Source: Curtobacterium sp. UCD-KPL2560
GTDB lineage: Bacteria; Actinomycetota; Actinomycetes; Actinomycetales; Microbacteriaceae
Length of the DNA: 64,000 nt
Reading direction: 5' to 3'
Assembly (NCBI RefSeq): GCF_001705035.1
Contig: NZ_MCIG01000001.1
Location: 76,616 to 140,615, forward strand
Below the pieces are notes generated by a model. The model was not told where the DNA came from. It worked only from the letters and a program-made list of their open reading frames with translations, and searched no databases. Of the stretch, positions 1 through 10,178 are shown in pieces. The translations under genes were made by a program, and so were the position numbers. The stretch's first letter is position 1. Each line of letters begins with the position of its first letter.

Positions 1-71
1 CGCCGAAGGACGCGCCGGCCGCACCGGAGCAGGGCGACCAGGCGACCCCGGCCCCGACCTCCGGGTCCTGA
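1..71 (+). CDS. C-terminal end of an unidentified protein (5' partial)
   Basis: An open frame runs in from the left edge and ends at a TGA at 69-71. The visible tail has about 22 residues, is rich in Pro, Ala, Gln and Gly, and ends TPAPTSGS, like a disordered C-terminus. A hairpin and a convergent gene follow directly, which suits the end of a plus-strand gene. Nothing in the tail allows a functional call, and the frame could be fortuitous because so little of it is visible. Confidence 0.45.
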   Translation, partial: PKDAPAAPEQGDQATPAPTSGS

Positions 72-90
72 CCCGGACCGCACCAGGTGC

Positions 91-137
91 GGGAGGCGCA
101 CCCGCCGGCCGGGCGGCCGTCGCGGTGCGCGCCTCCC
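91..137. terminator. GC-rich hairpin between convergent genes
   Basis: GGGAGGCGC (left arm) pairs with GCGCCTCCC (right arm), flanked by CACC/GGTG. It lies between the end of the left-edge gene and the end of the convergent GAF regulator. Two further single arms of the same sequence, GCGCGCCTCCCGG, follow near 180 and 232. There is no T-tract. It belongs to a palindrome family seen at several gene ends in this window. Terminator function is inferred from position. Confidence 0.5.
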
Positions 138-260
138 GTCCGGGGTTCCGCCCACGGGAGCCGACCCGTCGACGCGGGGCGCGCCTCCCGGCCCCGGGTC
201 CCGCATCCGCAGGTCGGCTCGGCTTCGCGGGGCGCGCCTCCCGGCCCGGTCCCGGACCCG

Positions 261-1466
261 TCAGCGGCGGTCGAGCGCCTCGATCGCGGCCACGAGTCCG
301 GCCCGTCGCGGCGACCGCCGCGGCAGGGTCGCGAGGAGGGCACGGAGCACCTCCGGGTCCGCGGCACCGTCCGCCGTGCGCGACCACGCGTGCAGCGCCT
401 CCGCGCCGCCGTCGGTGAGCACCGACTCGCGGAACCGCAGACGCACCGCGTCGCGCAGGTCGTCGACCCCCGGGGACGCCGAACCCGGCAACACCGGTCC
501 GGGGTACCCGTCGACGGCCTGGAGGCGCGCCCCGCGGTCGAGCGCGGACAGCACCGTGTCGACGTCGGTGCGGATCCCGGTCAGGCGGTACGGACGCGAC
601 GTCAGACGCGCGTCCGGCGCGTGCTCCGCGAGGACGCGCCGCAGCCGCACCACCTCGGCACGCAGCGTCGGCACCGCGCGGCGGTCGCCGTAGACGGCGA
701 CCGCGAGGTCCTCGGCGGCGAGCCCGCCGGGCGTCGATGCGAGCACGGCGAGGACCTCGGAGTGCCGCTCCGACAGACGGACCGAGCGGTCGCCCGTCCG
801 CAGGGTCGCGGTGTCGGACCCGAGCAGGTCGAGCTCGGACCGGACAGTGGTCCGGCGCCGGGCGACGCCCGCGGTGGGCTCCTCGGTCGCCGCTCCCGGC
901 GGACGCCGCACGGCGGCGAGGGCGATCTGCGCCTCGGCCGCTGCGGCGGTGGCGGTGAGGAGCGGCAGGGTGTGCCGTTCGACGGCCCGGTCGTCGCCGG
1001 TGATGTCGAGGGCGCCCACGACCGAGCCGTCGGCCGCGTGGAGCGGGACCGCCGTACACGAGAACGCCTTGACGGCGGTGGCGTAGTGCTCCTCCGACCG
1101 GATCTGCACGCCGCGGCCGAGTCGGAGGGCCGTCCCCGGGGCGCTCGTGCCGACGTGGTCCTCCGCCCAGTCGGCGCCCGCGGTGAAGCCCATGTCCTCC
1201 GCGGCGCGTCGAGCGCGGCGGGCACCGTCGACCCAGACGATGCAGCCCGTCGCGTCGGTCACCGCGACCACGCAGCCCGCGGCGCGCACCTCGTCGAGGA
1301 GCAGCCGGCGGACCACCGGCAGGGCGGTCCCGATCGGACCCTCGGCGCGGAGGGCGTCGAGCTGGTCGTCGTCGAGGGCGAGGGCCGGGGTGCCGTCCGG
1401 GTCGACCCGGGACGAGCGACGCCACGACGCGGCGACGAGCGGGCGGAGACCGGCGGGGACGGGCAC
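261..1466 (-). CDS. GAF-domain transcriptional regulator with C-terminal winged helix
   Basis: A 401-residue cytoplasmic regulator. The N-terminal half (about 30-190) resembles the GAF sensory domain of AcoR-like regulators: SWRRS near the N-terminus, then a GAF core with [20 protein letters not shown] and VVGALDITG. Unlike AcoR it has no AAA+ module. Residues about 215-300 look like an OmpR/BTAD-type winged helix, with [19 protein letters not shown] and [20 protein letters not shown]. Such GAF regulators often accompany aldehyde or alcohol dehydrogenase genes, and one lies 4.5 kb away, so a link is plausible but not shown. The start is GTG with a strong GAGGGGAGG Shine-Dalgarno. A TAGGCT -10-like box lies about 50 nt upstream. 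Confidence 0.85.
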   Translation of the reverse strand: MPVPAGLRPLVAASWRRSSRVDPDGTPALALDDDQLDALRAEGPIGTALPVVRRLLLDEVRAAGCVVAVTDATGCIVWVDGARRARRAAEDMGFTAGADWAEDHVGTSAPGTALRLGRGVQIRSEEHYATAVKAFSCTAVPLHAADGSVVGALDITGDDRAVERHTLPLLTATAAAAEAQIALAAVRRPPGAATEEPTAGVARRRTTVRSELDLLGSDTATLRTGDRSVRLSERHSEVLAVLASTPGGLAAEDLAVAVYGDRRAVPTLRAEVVRLRRVLAEHAPDARLTSRPYRLTGIRTDVDTVLSALDRGARLQAVDGYPGPVLPGSASPGVDDLRDAVRLRFRESVLTDGGAEALHAWSRTADGAADPEVLRALLATLPRRSPRRAGLVAAIEALDRR

Positions 1467-1515
1467 GTCGCCTCCCCTCGCAGGTCGCGGCCGCGTCGTC
1501 GCGGTCGGTGGGGTC

Positions 1516-1521
1516 AGCCTA
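1516..1521 (-). promoter_or_regulatory. Candidate -10 box for the GAF regulator
   Basis: On the minus strand this reads TAGGCT, a TANNNT-type -10 element about 50 nt before the GTG of the regulator. I see no convincing -35. Support is weak beyond position and sequence. Confidence 0.3.
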
Positions 1522-1557
1522 CGTCGGCCGTGGCTCGGGCGGTCGGGCGCGGTGCTG

Positions 1558-1601
1558 GCGGTCCGGCACCGGTCCGGCGCCGGTCCGGCGCCGGTCGGGC
1601 G
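1558..1601. repeat. 11-bp GC-rich tandem repeat, about 4 copies
   Basis: The unit CCGGTCCGGCG repeats head to tail: two exact copies at 1569-1579 and 1580-1590, with diverged copies on either side. It occupies the 172-nt gap between the desaturase stop and the GAF gene. It is a low-complexity slippage-prone tract with no evident function. Confidence 0.6.
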
Positions 1602-1638
1602 AGGTCCGGGCGGGCGGTCGGTCGGTCGGTCGAGTCGG

Positions 1639-3165
1639 TCAGGCGCGGTTCGCGCGCAGCAGCCGGTCCACCGCGATCATCGCGCCGCCGACCACCGCGG
1701 GGATGCCGCCGCCGGGGTGCACCGACGCACCGACGCGCCACAGCCACGGCCGCCACCGGTCGTTGTACGACGGTCGGTGGAACGGCCCGCTCTGCCACGG
1801 CGGTCGCGCGGCACCGTACAGTGCGCCGTGCGGTTCGCCCAGGGTGCCGTAGTGCTGCGGGTCGAGCACGGTCTGTTCGTCGAGCAGGTCCGTGAGGGGT
1901 CCGTCGAGCCCCATCGCCCGGGACACACGGTCCACCTCGCGGCGCACGAAGGGGTGGTCGACCGAGTAGTGGCCGCCGTCGGCGGGTGCGGTGAGCAGGA
2001 TGCCGAGGGTGCCGCGCGCGTTCGGGTAGACCTCGCCCGGGCGGTACTGGTTGACGAACACCATCGTGTCGGCCGGCTCGTCGCCCGCCTCGAGGCTGCG
2101 GTGGAGCGCGGCCGGCTTCGTCGGCAGCACCACGCTGTGGGTGGCGATCTCCGCCGGGAGTTCCTCGCGCAGCACGCCGTACAGGGCGACGGCCGAGCAG
2201 GACAGCGTGCGCGGGCGCAGTCGGGGCAGTGCCGGGACCCGCGACGGGCCGGTCAGCTGTGCGAGCCGGTCGGCGTCGAGCGCACTGACGACGAGGTCTG
2301 CGCGGTGGTGACCGAGGTCGGTGGTGACCGAACCGCGCTCGATGCGGGTGACGACCTCGCCGGTGCGCACCTCGCACCCGGCGGCCTCGGCCAGGCGCGT
2401 CAGCGCGAGCACGATCTCGTACACGCCCCCGCGCGGGACCCACGCCCCGGTCGCCGCCATGATCGCGGGCATGCTCGCGTACAGGGCCGGGGTGCGAGCA
2501 GGCGAGACACCGGCGTTCAGCGTGTGGATCGCGATGATCTCGCGCAATCCGTCGGGCAGCCAGGGCAGGCCGTCGAGGTAGGCGCGCGTCGTGAGGCGTG
2601 AGCCGTAGACGGCGAGCAGCCGGCGGACGGCCGGGAGCGCCGCACGGTCGAGCGGGTCGGCGAGCAGCAGTCGGGTGACGTCGTCGGCCAGCGGCGCGTG
2701 CAGCTCGGAGAACCGCCGCCACGCGGGGTACCAGGGGTGGTCCGGTGCCACCGGTAGGGAGGTCTCCTCGCCGGCGTGGTAGTACCGGCCCACCTCGGGC
2801 ATCCGGACAAGATCGAGGTCGGCGTCGACCCGGTCGAGTGCGGCTCCGCCGTCGGCGCGCGACCGGTCGAGTTCGGCTCCGCCGTCGGCGCGCGACCGGT
2901 CGAGTTCGGCTCCGCCGTCGGCGCGCGACCGGTCGAGTTCGGCTCCGCGGTCGCCGAGGCGACGCAGCAGTTCGTCCCACACGGCGGGGAAGGTCACGAG
3001 CGAGGGCCCGGTGTCGATGCGCTCGTCGCCGAGCTGGATGCGGCGGCTCTTGCCGCCCAGCTCGCCGGACGCCTCCAGCAGGGTGACCCGGTGACCGGCA
3101 CGGGCGAGCAGCGCGGCGGCGGTGAGGCCGCCGATCCCCCCGCCGACGACGACGACGCGGCTCAC
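1639..3165 (-). CDS. crtI: Phytoene desaturase-like FAD oxidoreductase (carotenoid pathway)
   Basis: A 508-residue flavoprotein of the CrtI/CrtD family, which introduce double bonds into C40/C50 carotenoid chains. The dinucleotide motif GGGIGG is at residues 8-13, followed by [14 protein letters not shown]. The C-terminus carries the family motif [17 protein letters not shown]. The GTG start overlaps the UbiA gene stop by 4 bases (GTGA), giving translational coupling. With a lycopene-elongase-like partner it could act as a 3',4'-desaturase (CrtD-like) rather than a phytoene desaturase; sequence alone does not decide. Oddity: residues about 70-113 are an in-frame 11-residue tandem repeat ([11 protein letters not shown] units) placed after the first FAD-binding section. 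Family is confident, substrate is not. Confidence 0.85.
   Translation of the reverse strand: MSRVVVVGGGIGGLTAAALLARAGHRVTLLEASGELGGKSRRIQLGDERIDTGPSLVTFPAVWDELLRRLGDRGAELDRSRADGGAELDRSRADGGAELDRSRADGGAALDRVDADLDLVRMPEVGRYYHAGEETSLPVAPDHPWYPAWRRFSELHAPLADDVTRLLLADPLDRAALPAVRRLLAVYGSRLTTRAYLDGLPWLPDGLREIIAIHTLNAGVSPARTPALYASMPAIMAATGAWVPRGGVYEIVLALTRLAEAAGCEVRTGEVVTRIERGSVTTDLGHHRADLVVSALDADRLAQLTGPSRVPALPRLRPRTLSCSAVALYGVLREELPAEIATHSVVLPTKPAALHRSLEAGDEPADTMVFVNQYRPGEVYPNARGTLGILLTAPADGGHYSVDHPFVRREVDRVSRAMGLDGPLTDLLDEQTVLDPQHYGTLGEPHGALYGAARPPWQSGPFHRPSYNDRWRPWLWRVGASVHPGGGIPAVVGGAMIAVDRLLRANRA
2828..2959. repeat. 33-bp tandem repeat inside the desaturase gene
   Basis: Four consecutive 33-nt units at 2828, 2861, 2894 and 2927. 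The two middle units are identical and the outer ones diverged. Because 33 is a multiple of three, each unit adds 11 residues without shifting the frame. The unit count could vary between strains. Confidence 0.85.
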
Positions 3166-4058
3166 CGGGTCCCCCCGAGCACCATCGAGACCAGGAGCAG
3201 CACCCCGGCGAACGTCCCGCCGATGTACGGGAACGCCACGGACAGCCGGTACAGCCGGTGGCCGGTCGCCGGCGTCGGATCGCGGAACAGGCACACCACG
3301 AGCACACCCGCGATGAGGAGGTCGACGACGGCGACGGGCACGCTCACCACCGCGAAGAGCGCCACGGACACGAGCCACCAGGCGCCGCTCCAGAGCGCGG
3401 TCCCGCGTGGGCCGAGGAGCACGGCGGTCGTCGTGATGCCCGCATCCCGGTCCTCCCCGATGTCCTGCACCGCGTCGAACGCGTGCTTGGCGACGCTCCA
3501 CGCCATGAGCCCGAGGGCGGCCGGCCAGACCGGCGTCTCCGCGAGGGCCGCTGGGACGATGACCAACGGCAGCGCGTAGGCCGCGTTGCTCAGGGAGTCG
3601 AGGAACGGACGCGCCTTGAACCGCAGCGGCGGCGCCGAGTAGAAGACGAAGACGCCGACGTACAGCAGGATCGCGGCGTTCGCGAGCGGCGGCAGTGCGA
3701 CGAGGAAGTACACCAGGAACGGGACGTTCGTGACCGCGACCGCCCAGGCGATGAGCCGGACCTCGGACTGGCGGATCCGGGCACCCTCGATCGATCCCTT
3801 GCGCGGGTTGGTGGCGTCGGTGTCCTGGTCGTACACGTCGTTGACGCCGTAGATGAGCAGATTGAACGGCAGGGTGAGCCACAGGAGCACCGGCAGGGCG
3901 CGGACGTCGAACAGCGCGCCGGTGAGCCAGACGCCGACGAGACCGGAGCCGATCGTGTTGATCCACAGCACCGGCCGCGAGATGTGCACGAGTCGGCGCA
4001 CGGCCGTGGCGGTCCCCGAGGGGGTGGTGCGCAGCATCCACTCACTCCCGTCGGTCAC
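3162..4058 (-). CDS. UbiA-family prenyltransferase (lycopene elongase-like)
   Basis: A 298-residue polytopic membrane protein. The first Asp motif NDVYDQDTDATNPRKG is at residues 73-88 and the second, DAVQDIGEDRDAG, at about 195-207; both bind the Mg-diphosphate of the prenyl donor. The NPRKG extension is typical of lycopene elongases (CrtEb/Lye) that add C5 units to make C50 carotenoids, and the desaturase neighbour supports this. The GTG start at 4058 lies exactly 7 nt after a TAGCCT box, suggesting a leaderless mRNA. An alternative ATG at 4037 has its own GGGAG Shine-Dalgarno and would give 291 residues. It could instead act on another polyprenyl acceptor. Confidence 0.82.
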   Translation of the reverse strand: MTDGSEWMLRTTPSGTATAVRRLVHISRPVLWINTIGSGLVGVWLTGALFDVRALPVLLWLTLPFNLLIYGVNDVYDQDTDATNPRKGSIEGARIRQSEVRLIAWAVAVTNVPFLVYFLVALPPLANAAILLYVGVFVFYSAPPLRFKARPFLDSLSNAAYALPLVIVPAALAETPVWPAALGLMAWSVAKHAFDAVQDIGEDRDAGITTTAVLLGPRGTALWSGAWWLVSVALFAVVSVPVAVVDLLIAGVLVVCLFRDPTPATGHRLYRLSVAFPYIGGTFAGVLLLVSMVLGGTR

Positions 4059-4065
4059 AGGGCCG

Positions 4066-4071
4066 AGGCTA
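4066..4071 (-). promoter_or_regulatory. -10 box (TAGCCT) of the carotenoid gene pair
   Basis: The minus strand reads TAGCCT, then seven bases, then the GTG of the prenyltransferase. This is the spacing expected when transcription begins at the start codon. The same TAGCCT-N7-GTG arrangement occurs before the gene at 10730 and before hisE. Confidence 0.5.
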
Positions 4072-4120
4072 CCCGGTGCACCTCGACAACCGGCGGAGGC
4101 GCCCCCGCCACACTGGTCGT

Positions 4121-5386
4121 ATGCGCATCATGCTGCTCACCGCCGGCACCCGCGGTGACGTCGAGCCGTTCGCGGCGCTGGCACGGCACGCCGTCGCGCG
4201 GGGTCACGAGGTCCGGTTGGCGCTGCCCGACGACGCCGCGGCGCCCGACGGGGTCGACTCCGTGCCGCTCGGTCTGGACGTGCAGCGGATGCTCACGCCG
4301 CGCGGCCGGACCCCGCTCGCACTCGCTCGTCACCTGCGCGTCGAGGTCCGCCCGGCGATGCAGCGGATGCTCGCCGCAGCCGTGCGGGAGAGCATCGCCT
4401 TCGCGCCGGACGTGGTGGTGCACCACCCGCTGGTGCTCAGCGCGCCGATGGTGGCGGACGCGCTCGGCGTGCCGCGGGTGCTCGTCGAGTTCGCCCCGGT
4501 CGCCACGGCGAGCGAGCGGATCCCCGCGGCCGGAGGGCCCACCGCGACCCGCGACCTCGGTGCGGCCAACCGGTTCACCTACGCCGTCCCGCGAGCCGCG
4601 GCACGGCTCTTCGACACCGACGTGGCCCGTGCCGCAGCGGAACTGCCGGGCGGCCGTCGTCCCGCCCACCGGACGGCGTCGAGCGCCGTGCTCATGGCCG
4701 TCAGCCCCACGCTGCTGCCGCGTCCCGACGACTGGCCGGCGCGGGTGCACCAGACCGGGGCCTGGTACGACGGCGCTGACGAGGCCGGAGCGGACGCGGC
4801 GGTGCGCGACTTCCTGCGGGGCGGTCCGTCCGTCGTCGCCTCCTTCGGGTCGATGGCCGTCGGCGACGCGACAGCCCGTGGTGCGGCGGTCGTCGCAGCC
4901 GCACGGGCACACGGGTTCCGGGTGTTGCTCGTGACCGGGTGGGGCGGCCTCGCACTGCCGACGGGAGGAGCCGACGACGACGTCCTGGCCGTCCGCTCGG
5001 TCCCGTTCGACGCGGTCCTGCCGCACGCGACGCTCGTGGTGCACCACGGCGGGGCCGGGACCTCGCACGCGGTCGCCCGGGCGGGTGTGCCGGCGGTCGT
5101 CGTGCCCGTCACCGCCGACCAGCCGTTCTGGGCAGCGCAGCTCCACCGCCAGGGTGTCGCCGCCGCCCCGGTCCCGCTGCGCCGTGTGTCGGCCGACACA
5201 CTCGGCCGCGCGATGGGCGACGCGCTGTCGCGTCGCGGACGTGCGGCCGAGGTGGGGCGGGCCGTGCGGCGGGAACAGGGGGTGCAGCGGGCGGTCGACG
5301 TGCTCGAGTCAATCGGAGCCGGGTCGACGTCGGACGTCGTGGGCCCACCGTCGGGGTCGGTGCGGGCATCCGCCGGCGGGCCGTGA
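4121..5386 (+). CDS. GT1-family glycosyltransferase (UGT/sterol glucosyltransferase-like)
   Basis: A 421-residue cytosolic GT-B glycosyltransferase. The N-terminus MRIMLLTAGTRGDVEPFAALA matches the opening of macrolide/sterol/carotenoid GT1 enzymes. The C-terminal nucleotide-sugar motif is LVVHHGGAGTSHAVARAGVP followed by the acidic-Gln pair in VTADQPFWA. The gene is divergent from the prenyltransferase-desaturase pair. A role in glucosylating the C50 carotenoid (CrtX-like) is therefore plausible, but acceptor specificity cannot be read from sequence. The ATG at 4121 was chosen because the conserved N-terminus begins there; upstream in-frame residues are Arg-rich and unconserved. Confidence 0.8.
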   Translation: MRIMLLTAGTRGDVEPFAALARHAVARGHEVRLALPDDAAAPDGVDSVPLGLDVQRMLTPRGRTPLALARHLRVEVRPAMQRMLAAAVRESIAFAPDVVVHHPLVLSAPMVADALGVPRVLVEFAPVATASERIPAAGGPTATRDLGAANRFTYAVPRAAARLFDTDVARAAAELPGGRRPAHRTASSAVLMAVSPTLLPRPDDWPARVHQTGAWYDGADEAGADAAVRDFLRGGPSVVASFGSMAVGDATARGAAVVAAARAHGFRVLLVTGWGGLALPTGGADDDVLAVRSVPFDAVLPHATLVVHHGGAGTSHAVARAGVPAVVVPVTADQPFWAAQLHRQGVAAAPVPLRRVSADTLGRAMGDALSRRGRAAEVGRAVRREQGVQRAVDVLESIGAGSTSDVVGPPSGSVRASAGGP

Positions 5387-5391
5387 CGTCC

Positions 5392-5954
5392 TCAGCCTCG
5401 GGCTGCCGTCCGGGGGTGCGCCGCGGGTTGCGCGGCCGTCGGCTGCTCACCCGTGGGTTGCTCTGCCGCCGGCTGCTCACCCGAGGGTTGCCCTGCCGTC
5501 GGCTGCTCTGCCGTGGGCAGGAGCCCGAAGGCGCGGAGCTCGGCGTCGGTGAACATCCGTGACCGGGTGAGGAACCGCTTGCCCTCGGGGACCTCGACGG
5601 AGAACCCACTGCCCCGACCCTCGACCACGTCGATCGTCAGGTGCGTGTACTTCCAGTACTCGAACTGGGAGCGCGACATGTACACCTCGACCGGAGCCGT
5701 GCCCGCCACCTCGAGCGTCCCGAGCAGCACGTCGCCCGGTCCGGTCCGGAACATGCCGACGGGGTAGCACATCGGACTCGAGCCGTCGCAGCAGCCACCC
5801 GACTGGTGGAACATCAGGGGGCCGTGCCGGGCGGCGAGGGAGCGCAGGAGCTCCTCCGCCGCCGGCGTGACCGCGACCCGGTCCGGGACCGTCCCGGCGG
5901 CGGGGCCGGTCCCCTCGGACCGGCCGACGGTGGCACCGCCGTCCGGCAGCGGCA

Positions 5955-5955
<1 letters not shown>
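5392..5955 (-). CDS. DUF779 protein with repetitive C-terminal tail
   Basis: A 187-residue protein. Residues about 15-130 match DUF779, with the Cys-rich segment HQSGGCCDGSSPMCYP and SRSQFEYWKYTHLTIDVVEG. DUF779 genes usually sit next to aldehyde dehydrogenase or alcohol dehydrogenase genes; here the start ATG shares one base with the dehydrogenase stop (TGATG), so they form one operon. Function is not established; the cysteines suggest metal or redox chemistry. Family members usually end after the DUF779 core. This one carries about 50 extra residues made of (E/A)QPT(A/G)-type repeats ending in a Pro/Ala-rich tail. Confidence 0.85.
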
Positions 5956-7496
<1,541 letters not shown>

Positions 7497-7613
7497 GGTG
7501 GTGCCCTCTCGACGACGGTGTCGACGGCGCACGGTCTGCGCGCCTCGGTCGGGAGGCTACGACCGCCGAGGTTGCACCCGGTTGCGAGCAGTCCGGTCCG
7601 ACGGGGGCCCCGG

Positions 7614-7619
7614 TATGGT
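7614..7619 (+). promoter_or_regulatory. -10 box (TATGGT) of the DUF6177 gene
   Basis: TATGGT is followed by exactly 7 nt and then ATG at 7627. This fits leaderless transcription and picks the 7627 start over in-frame ATGs at 7615 and 7633. Confidence 0.45.
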
Positions 7620-7626
7620 CGGGTGC

Positions 7627-8712
7627 ATGGGGATGCAACACCCGCTGGTGGACGGGACCGGTGACGGCTACGTGGTCAGCGAGACCGTCGGGCCGATCGT
7701 GGCCCTCACGCCGATGCGTGCCGACCTCGTCGTCCAGGCCACGGCCGCCGGACTGCGGGTGGTGTTCCTCACCCCCGAGACCACCCGGCTGACCGAACCC
7801 TTCCGGCAGGTCCTCGACGCGGCCGACGGACGCTGGGTCGTCCGGTCGGCCGAGGGCGCGCTCCGTGACGGGTCGACCGGTACGGCGCTGCTGGGAGTCG
7901 CCGACGCCTTCCGCGCTCCGGGGACGACCGACGCCGTCGACCCGCGCTACCTCGAGCTCCCTCGTCCGGAGCAGGTGCAGTTCGTGGTGTCGGCGTCGAT
8001 CCGACACCGCGCCGACGCCGGAACGCGTCTCGGACGTGCGTGGGAGACCTTCGCGGCGCTCGGACCCGGCTCGACACCGGCCGGGTGGGGCACCCACGAG
8101 CCGGTCGAAGCCGACTGGGACAAGGACACGCTGACGGCGGCGGCACGCGGCAGGATGCCGGCGGACGCGCGGTTCGTCGTCGTCGGGGACGCCGGCGCAC
8201 CACTCGCCGGTTCGGTGACCGCGCGACGGACCGAGCACGGTGTCGAGGAGGTCGTGGCCGGCCTCGTCGGCGTCGGAGCACCGGGGACCCCGGAGGTGCA
8301 GCGCGCGCACGACGCCGCGACCGTGCTCCTCGCCGACCTCTGCAGCACGGCCCTCCCGCTCGTCGCGCTCGTCTTCGCGCGGGTCGGGTCACGCGACCTG
8401 ACCCTCCGACCGGTGCTCGAGCAGGAGCCGGAGCCGGTCGCGATGCTGCTCGGAGCACCCGCCGTGCGGGGGCTCGGGCTCGACGTCGACGAGATGCGGG
8501 ATCGCTTCGGCGCCGAACGCGTCGGTCGACCGCGCGTCCCGTCGCTCGTCCTGCGGTTCCGGGACGGACCGTCGCGCCCGGACGCCACCGGGTGGGAACG
8601 CCTGCGACCGGTCGTCGACCACCTCGGACGCGATGCGGTCGAACGCCTCACCGGCCGCGACTTCGGTGCGGCACGGACGACCGGACCGGAGGGAGACCGC
8701 GATGCCTCGTGA
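7627..8712 (+). CDS. DUF6177-family protein
   Basis: A 361-residue soluble protein that resembles the DUF6177 family of Actinomycetota, whose genes tend to occur near type VII secretion or polymorphic-toxin loci. That matches the cluster starting 500 bases downstream. Features include the N-terminal LTPMRADLVVQATAAGLRVVFLTPETTRLT and repeated references to a Trp/Glu-rich central part; no catalytic motif is evident and no signal peptide or membrane segment is seen. The family assignment is from memory of the N-terminal pattern and is moderate. The stop overlaps the next gene by 11 bases, so both are probably co-translated. Biochemical role unknown. Confidence 0.7.
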   Translation: MGMQHPLVDGTGDGYVVSETVGPIVALTPMRADLVVQATAAGLRVVFLTPETTRLTEPFRQVLDAADGRWVVRSAEGALRDGSTGTALLGVADAFRAPGTTDAVDPRYLELPRPEQVQFVVSASIRHRADAGTRLGRAWETFAALGPGSTPAGWGTHEPVEADWDKDTLTAAARGRMPADARFVVVGDAGAPLAGSVTARRTEHGVEEVVAGLVGVGAPGTPEVQRAHDAATVLLADLCSTALPLVALVFARVGSRDLTLRPVLEQEPEPVAMLLGAPAVRGLGLDVDEMRDRFGAERVGRPRVPSLVLRFRDGPSRPDATGWERLRPVVDHLGRDAVERLTGRDFGAARTTGPEGDRDAS

Positions 8713-9100
8713 GCTGACCGTCATCGGTCCGACGCTCGTCGGTGATGCTGAGTTCCATCCGGCCGCCGAAGCCGTCGGCCACGGCATCGGTCTCCGACTG
8801 GAACGCGACGGACTCGTCGGGCGGTTCAGCGATGCCGAGGGCCGTGTCGTCGCGACGGTGCAACACCCCCGCCGGATCCGATCGGAGTCGGAGGTGCGCC
8901 GACTCCTGCCTGACATCGTCGAGCTCCCCGCCCAGGCCGAGGGCGGCGGCTGGTGGTGGACCGACGTCTTCGTGCCGCTCCACGACGAGGACGACGGGAC
9001 GACGCTCCTGGGCGCCGAACCGCTCGGGGTCGCGCTCGCGCGGTCGATCGCCGAGCACGCGGGTGGAGTGCTCTCCGGATCGGACGAGCAGCGCTCCTGA
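8702..9100 (+). CDS. Hypothetical protein, partner of the DUF6177 gene
   Basis: A 132-residue acidic soluble protein I do not recognise. It begins MPRELTVIGPTLVGDAEF, contains a run of three Trp in GGGWWWTDVFVPLHDEDDG, and ends with a helix LGVALARSIAEHAGG. There is no signal peptide or membrane segment. The ATG lies inside the DUF6177 gene and is preceded by a strong GGAGGGA ribosome site, which supports this start. Its size, acidity and place beside a toxin locus would suit an immunity or chaperone protein, but that is only inference. Confidence 0.7.
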   Translation: MPRELTVIGPTLVGDAEFHPAAEAVGHGIGLRLERDGLVGRFSDAEGRVVATVQHPRRIRSESEVRRLLPDIVELPAQAEGGGWWWTDVFVPLHDEDDGTTLLGAEPLGVALARSIAEHAGGVLSGSDEQRS

Positions 9101-9146
9101 ACGGAACGGGTTCCCGGCGAAGGTCAGCCGGGTTCCTCCGCACGCC

Positions 9147-10178
9147 TCATCGCTCGAACCGTCGTGCGAGCTGCCAGTCCACCAGATCCGTGATCGCATC
9201 CGTCACGTCGTCCTCAGCCCCCTCAGGACCGTTCGGCGAGCCCGACTCGGCCGCGAGCGCAGCACACGCCGACTCGTCTTCGACGAACCGGGTGAGCAGG
9301 GCGTTCGTCGCCGTCTCGGCAACCTGCTCCAACGCGCGGTCGTCCACCTCGCGCCGCAGCAGCTCCGTCGCCGGGGTGTCCGCACGCAGTGCCCGCACGA
9401 TCTCCTCGGACACCGCATCGAACACCGCCGACCACCGCGCCGACGACGCCAGCCCCGCACGCGACGGCGGCCACGTCGGAGCCACGCCGATCGCCCGCTC
9501 GACGGCAGCACCATCCTCGGGCTCGCTCCCCGCGGCCTCGCTGCCCACCAACGCCCGCAACCACGCCGGCACGTACTCCGGAGACCGCGGGTGCCGCCGC
9601 AACTCATCCGCCCACGACTCGTCGAGCGGCACGGTCAGGTGCACGTCCGCCGGGTCCAGATCCGGGATGAGTCGGTCGAACCAGATGCGTTCGTCGTGGT
9701 TGTAGGAGAACGCAGCGGAGCCGTCGGCGCGGTCCAGGTCCAGCGTCGCCGAGAACCACGTGCCGCGGTCCGGCTCGTTCATGACCTCGCGCAGCTCCTC
9801 CCAGAGATCCCTGAAGGGCATGCGGAGGCGGATGGCCTCGAGTGAGCCGTCGGGTCGAGTGCAGCGCCCGACGGAAGTTCCTTCGCCACCGACCCGAGCG
9901 ACAGTGAACCGCGCTGTCGTCCACTCACGTTGCTCGAGCAGACGACGTGCCTCCGCGGCGATGGTCGCTTCGATCTGTTCTTGCTTGGGCAACACTGTCC
10001 TCGTGGTTCGGTGGACATCGGGCTCTGGAGTCGTGCCGCGACCGTCCTGGCCGGACCCGCGTGCCACGGCCTCGCCCCCGACCAGCTCCCGCAACCACGC
10101 CGGCACGTACGCAGGAGACCGAGGATGCCGCCGCAACTCATCCGCCCACGACTCGTCGAGCGGCGACGTCAAATCCAT
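9147..10178 (-). CDS. YezG-like immunity-type protein, in-frame remnant of a tandem array
   Basis: A 343-residue frame holding a complete immunity module (QIEATIAAEARRLLEQ through DELRRHPRSPEYVPAWLRAL) and a C-terminal helical domain ending DLVDWQLARRFER. The module matches the immunity protein at 12109-12957 and looks like the DUF600/YezG family that neutralises YeeF-type nucleases: DLWEELREVM, RGTWFSATLDL, FSYNHDERIWFD. The first 35 residues are the tail of a preceding module whose body is broken by a frameshift upstream, so the nominal ATG (10178) is probably not an original start; codons continue in frame upstream of it. It may be expressed from an internal start or not at all. Likely role: spare immunity against related nuclease toxins. 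Confidence 0.6.
   Translation of the reverse strand: MDLTSPLDESWADELRRHPRSPAYVPAWLRELVGGEAVARGSGQDGRGTTPEPDVHRTTRTVLPKQEQIEATIAAEARRLLEQREWTTARFTVARVGGEGTSVGRCTRPDGSLEAIRLRMPFRDLWEELREVMNEPDRGTWFSATLDLDRADGSAAFSYNHDERIWFDRLIPDLDPADVHLTVPLDESWADELRRHPRSPEYVPAWLRALVGSEAAGSEPEDGAAVERAIGVAPTWPPSRAGLASSARWSAVFDAVSEEIVRALRADTPATELLRREVDDRALEQVAETATNALLTRFVEDESACAALAAESGSPNGPEGAEDDVTDAITDLVDWQLARRFER
9150..9640. repeat. Direct repeat copy 1 (immunity C-terminal domain)
   Basis: About 490 bp closely matching 12112-12602 in the same orientation, with long identical runs in the first 350 bp. It encodes the shared C-terminal domain and the YVPxWLR region. It indicates recent duplication or gene conversion between the two immunity genes. 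Confidence 0.8.
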
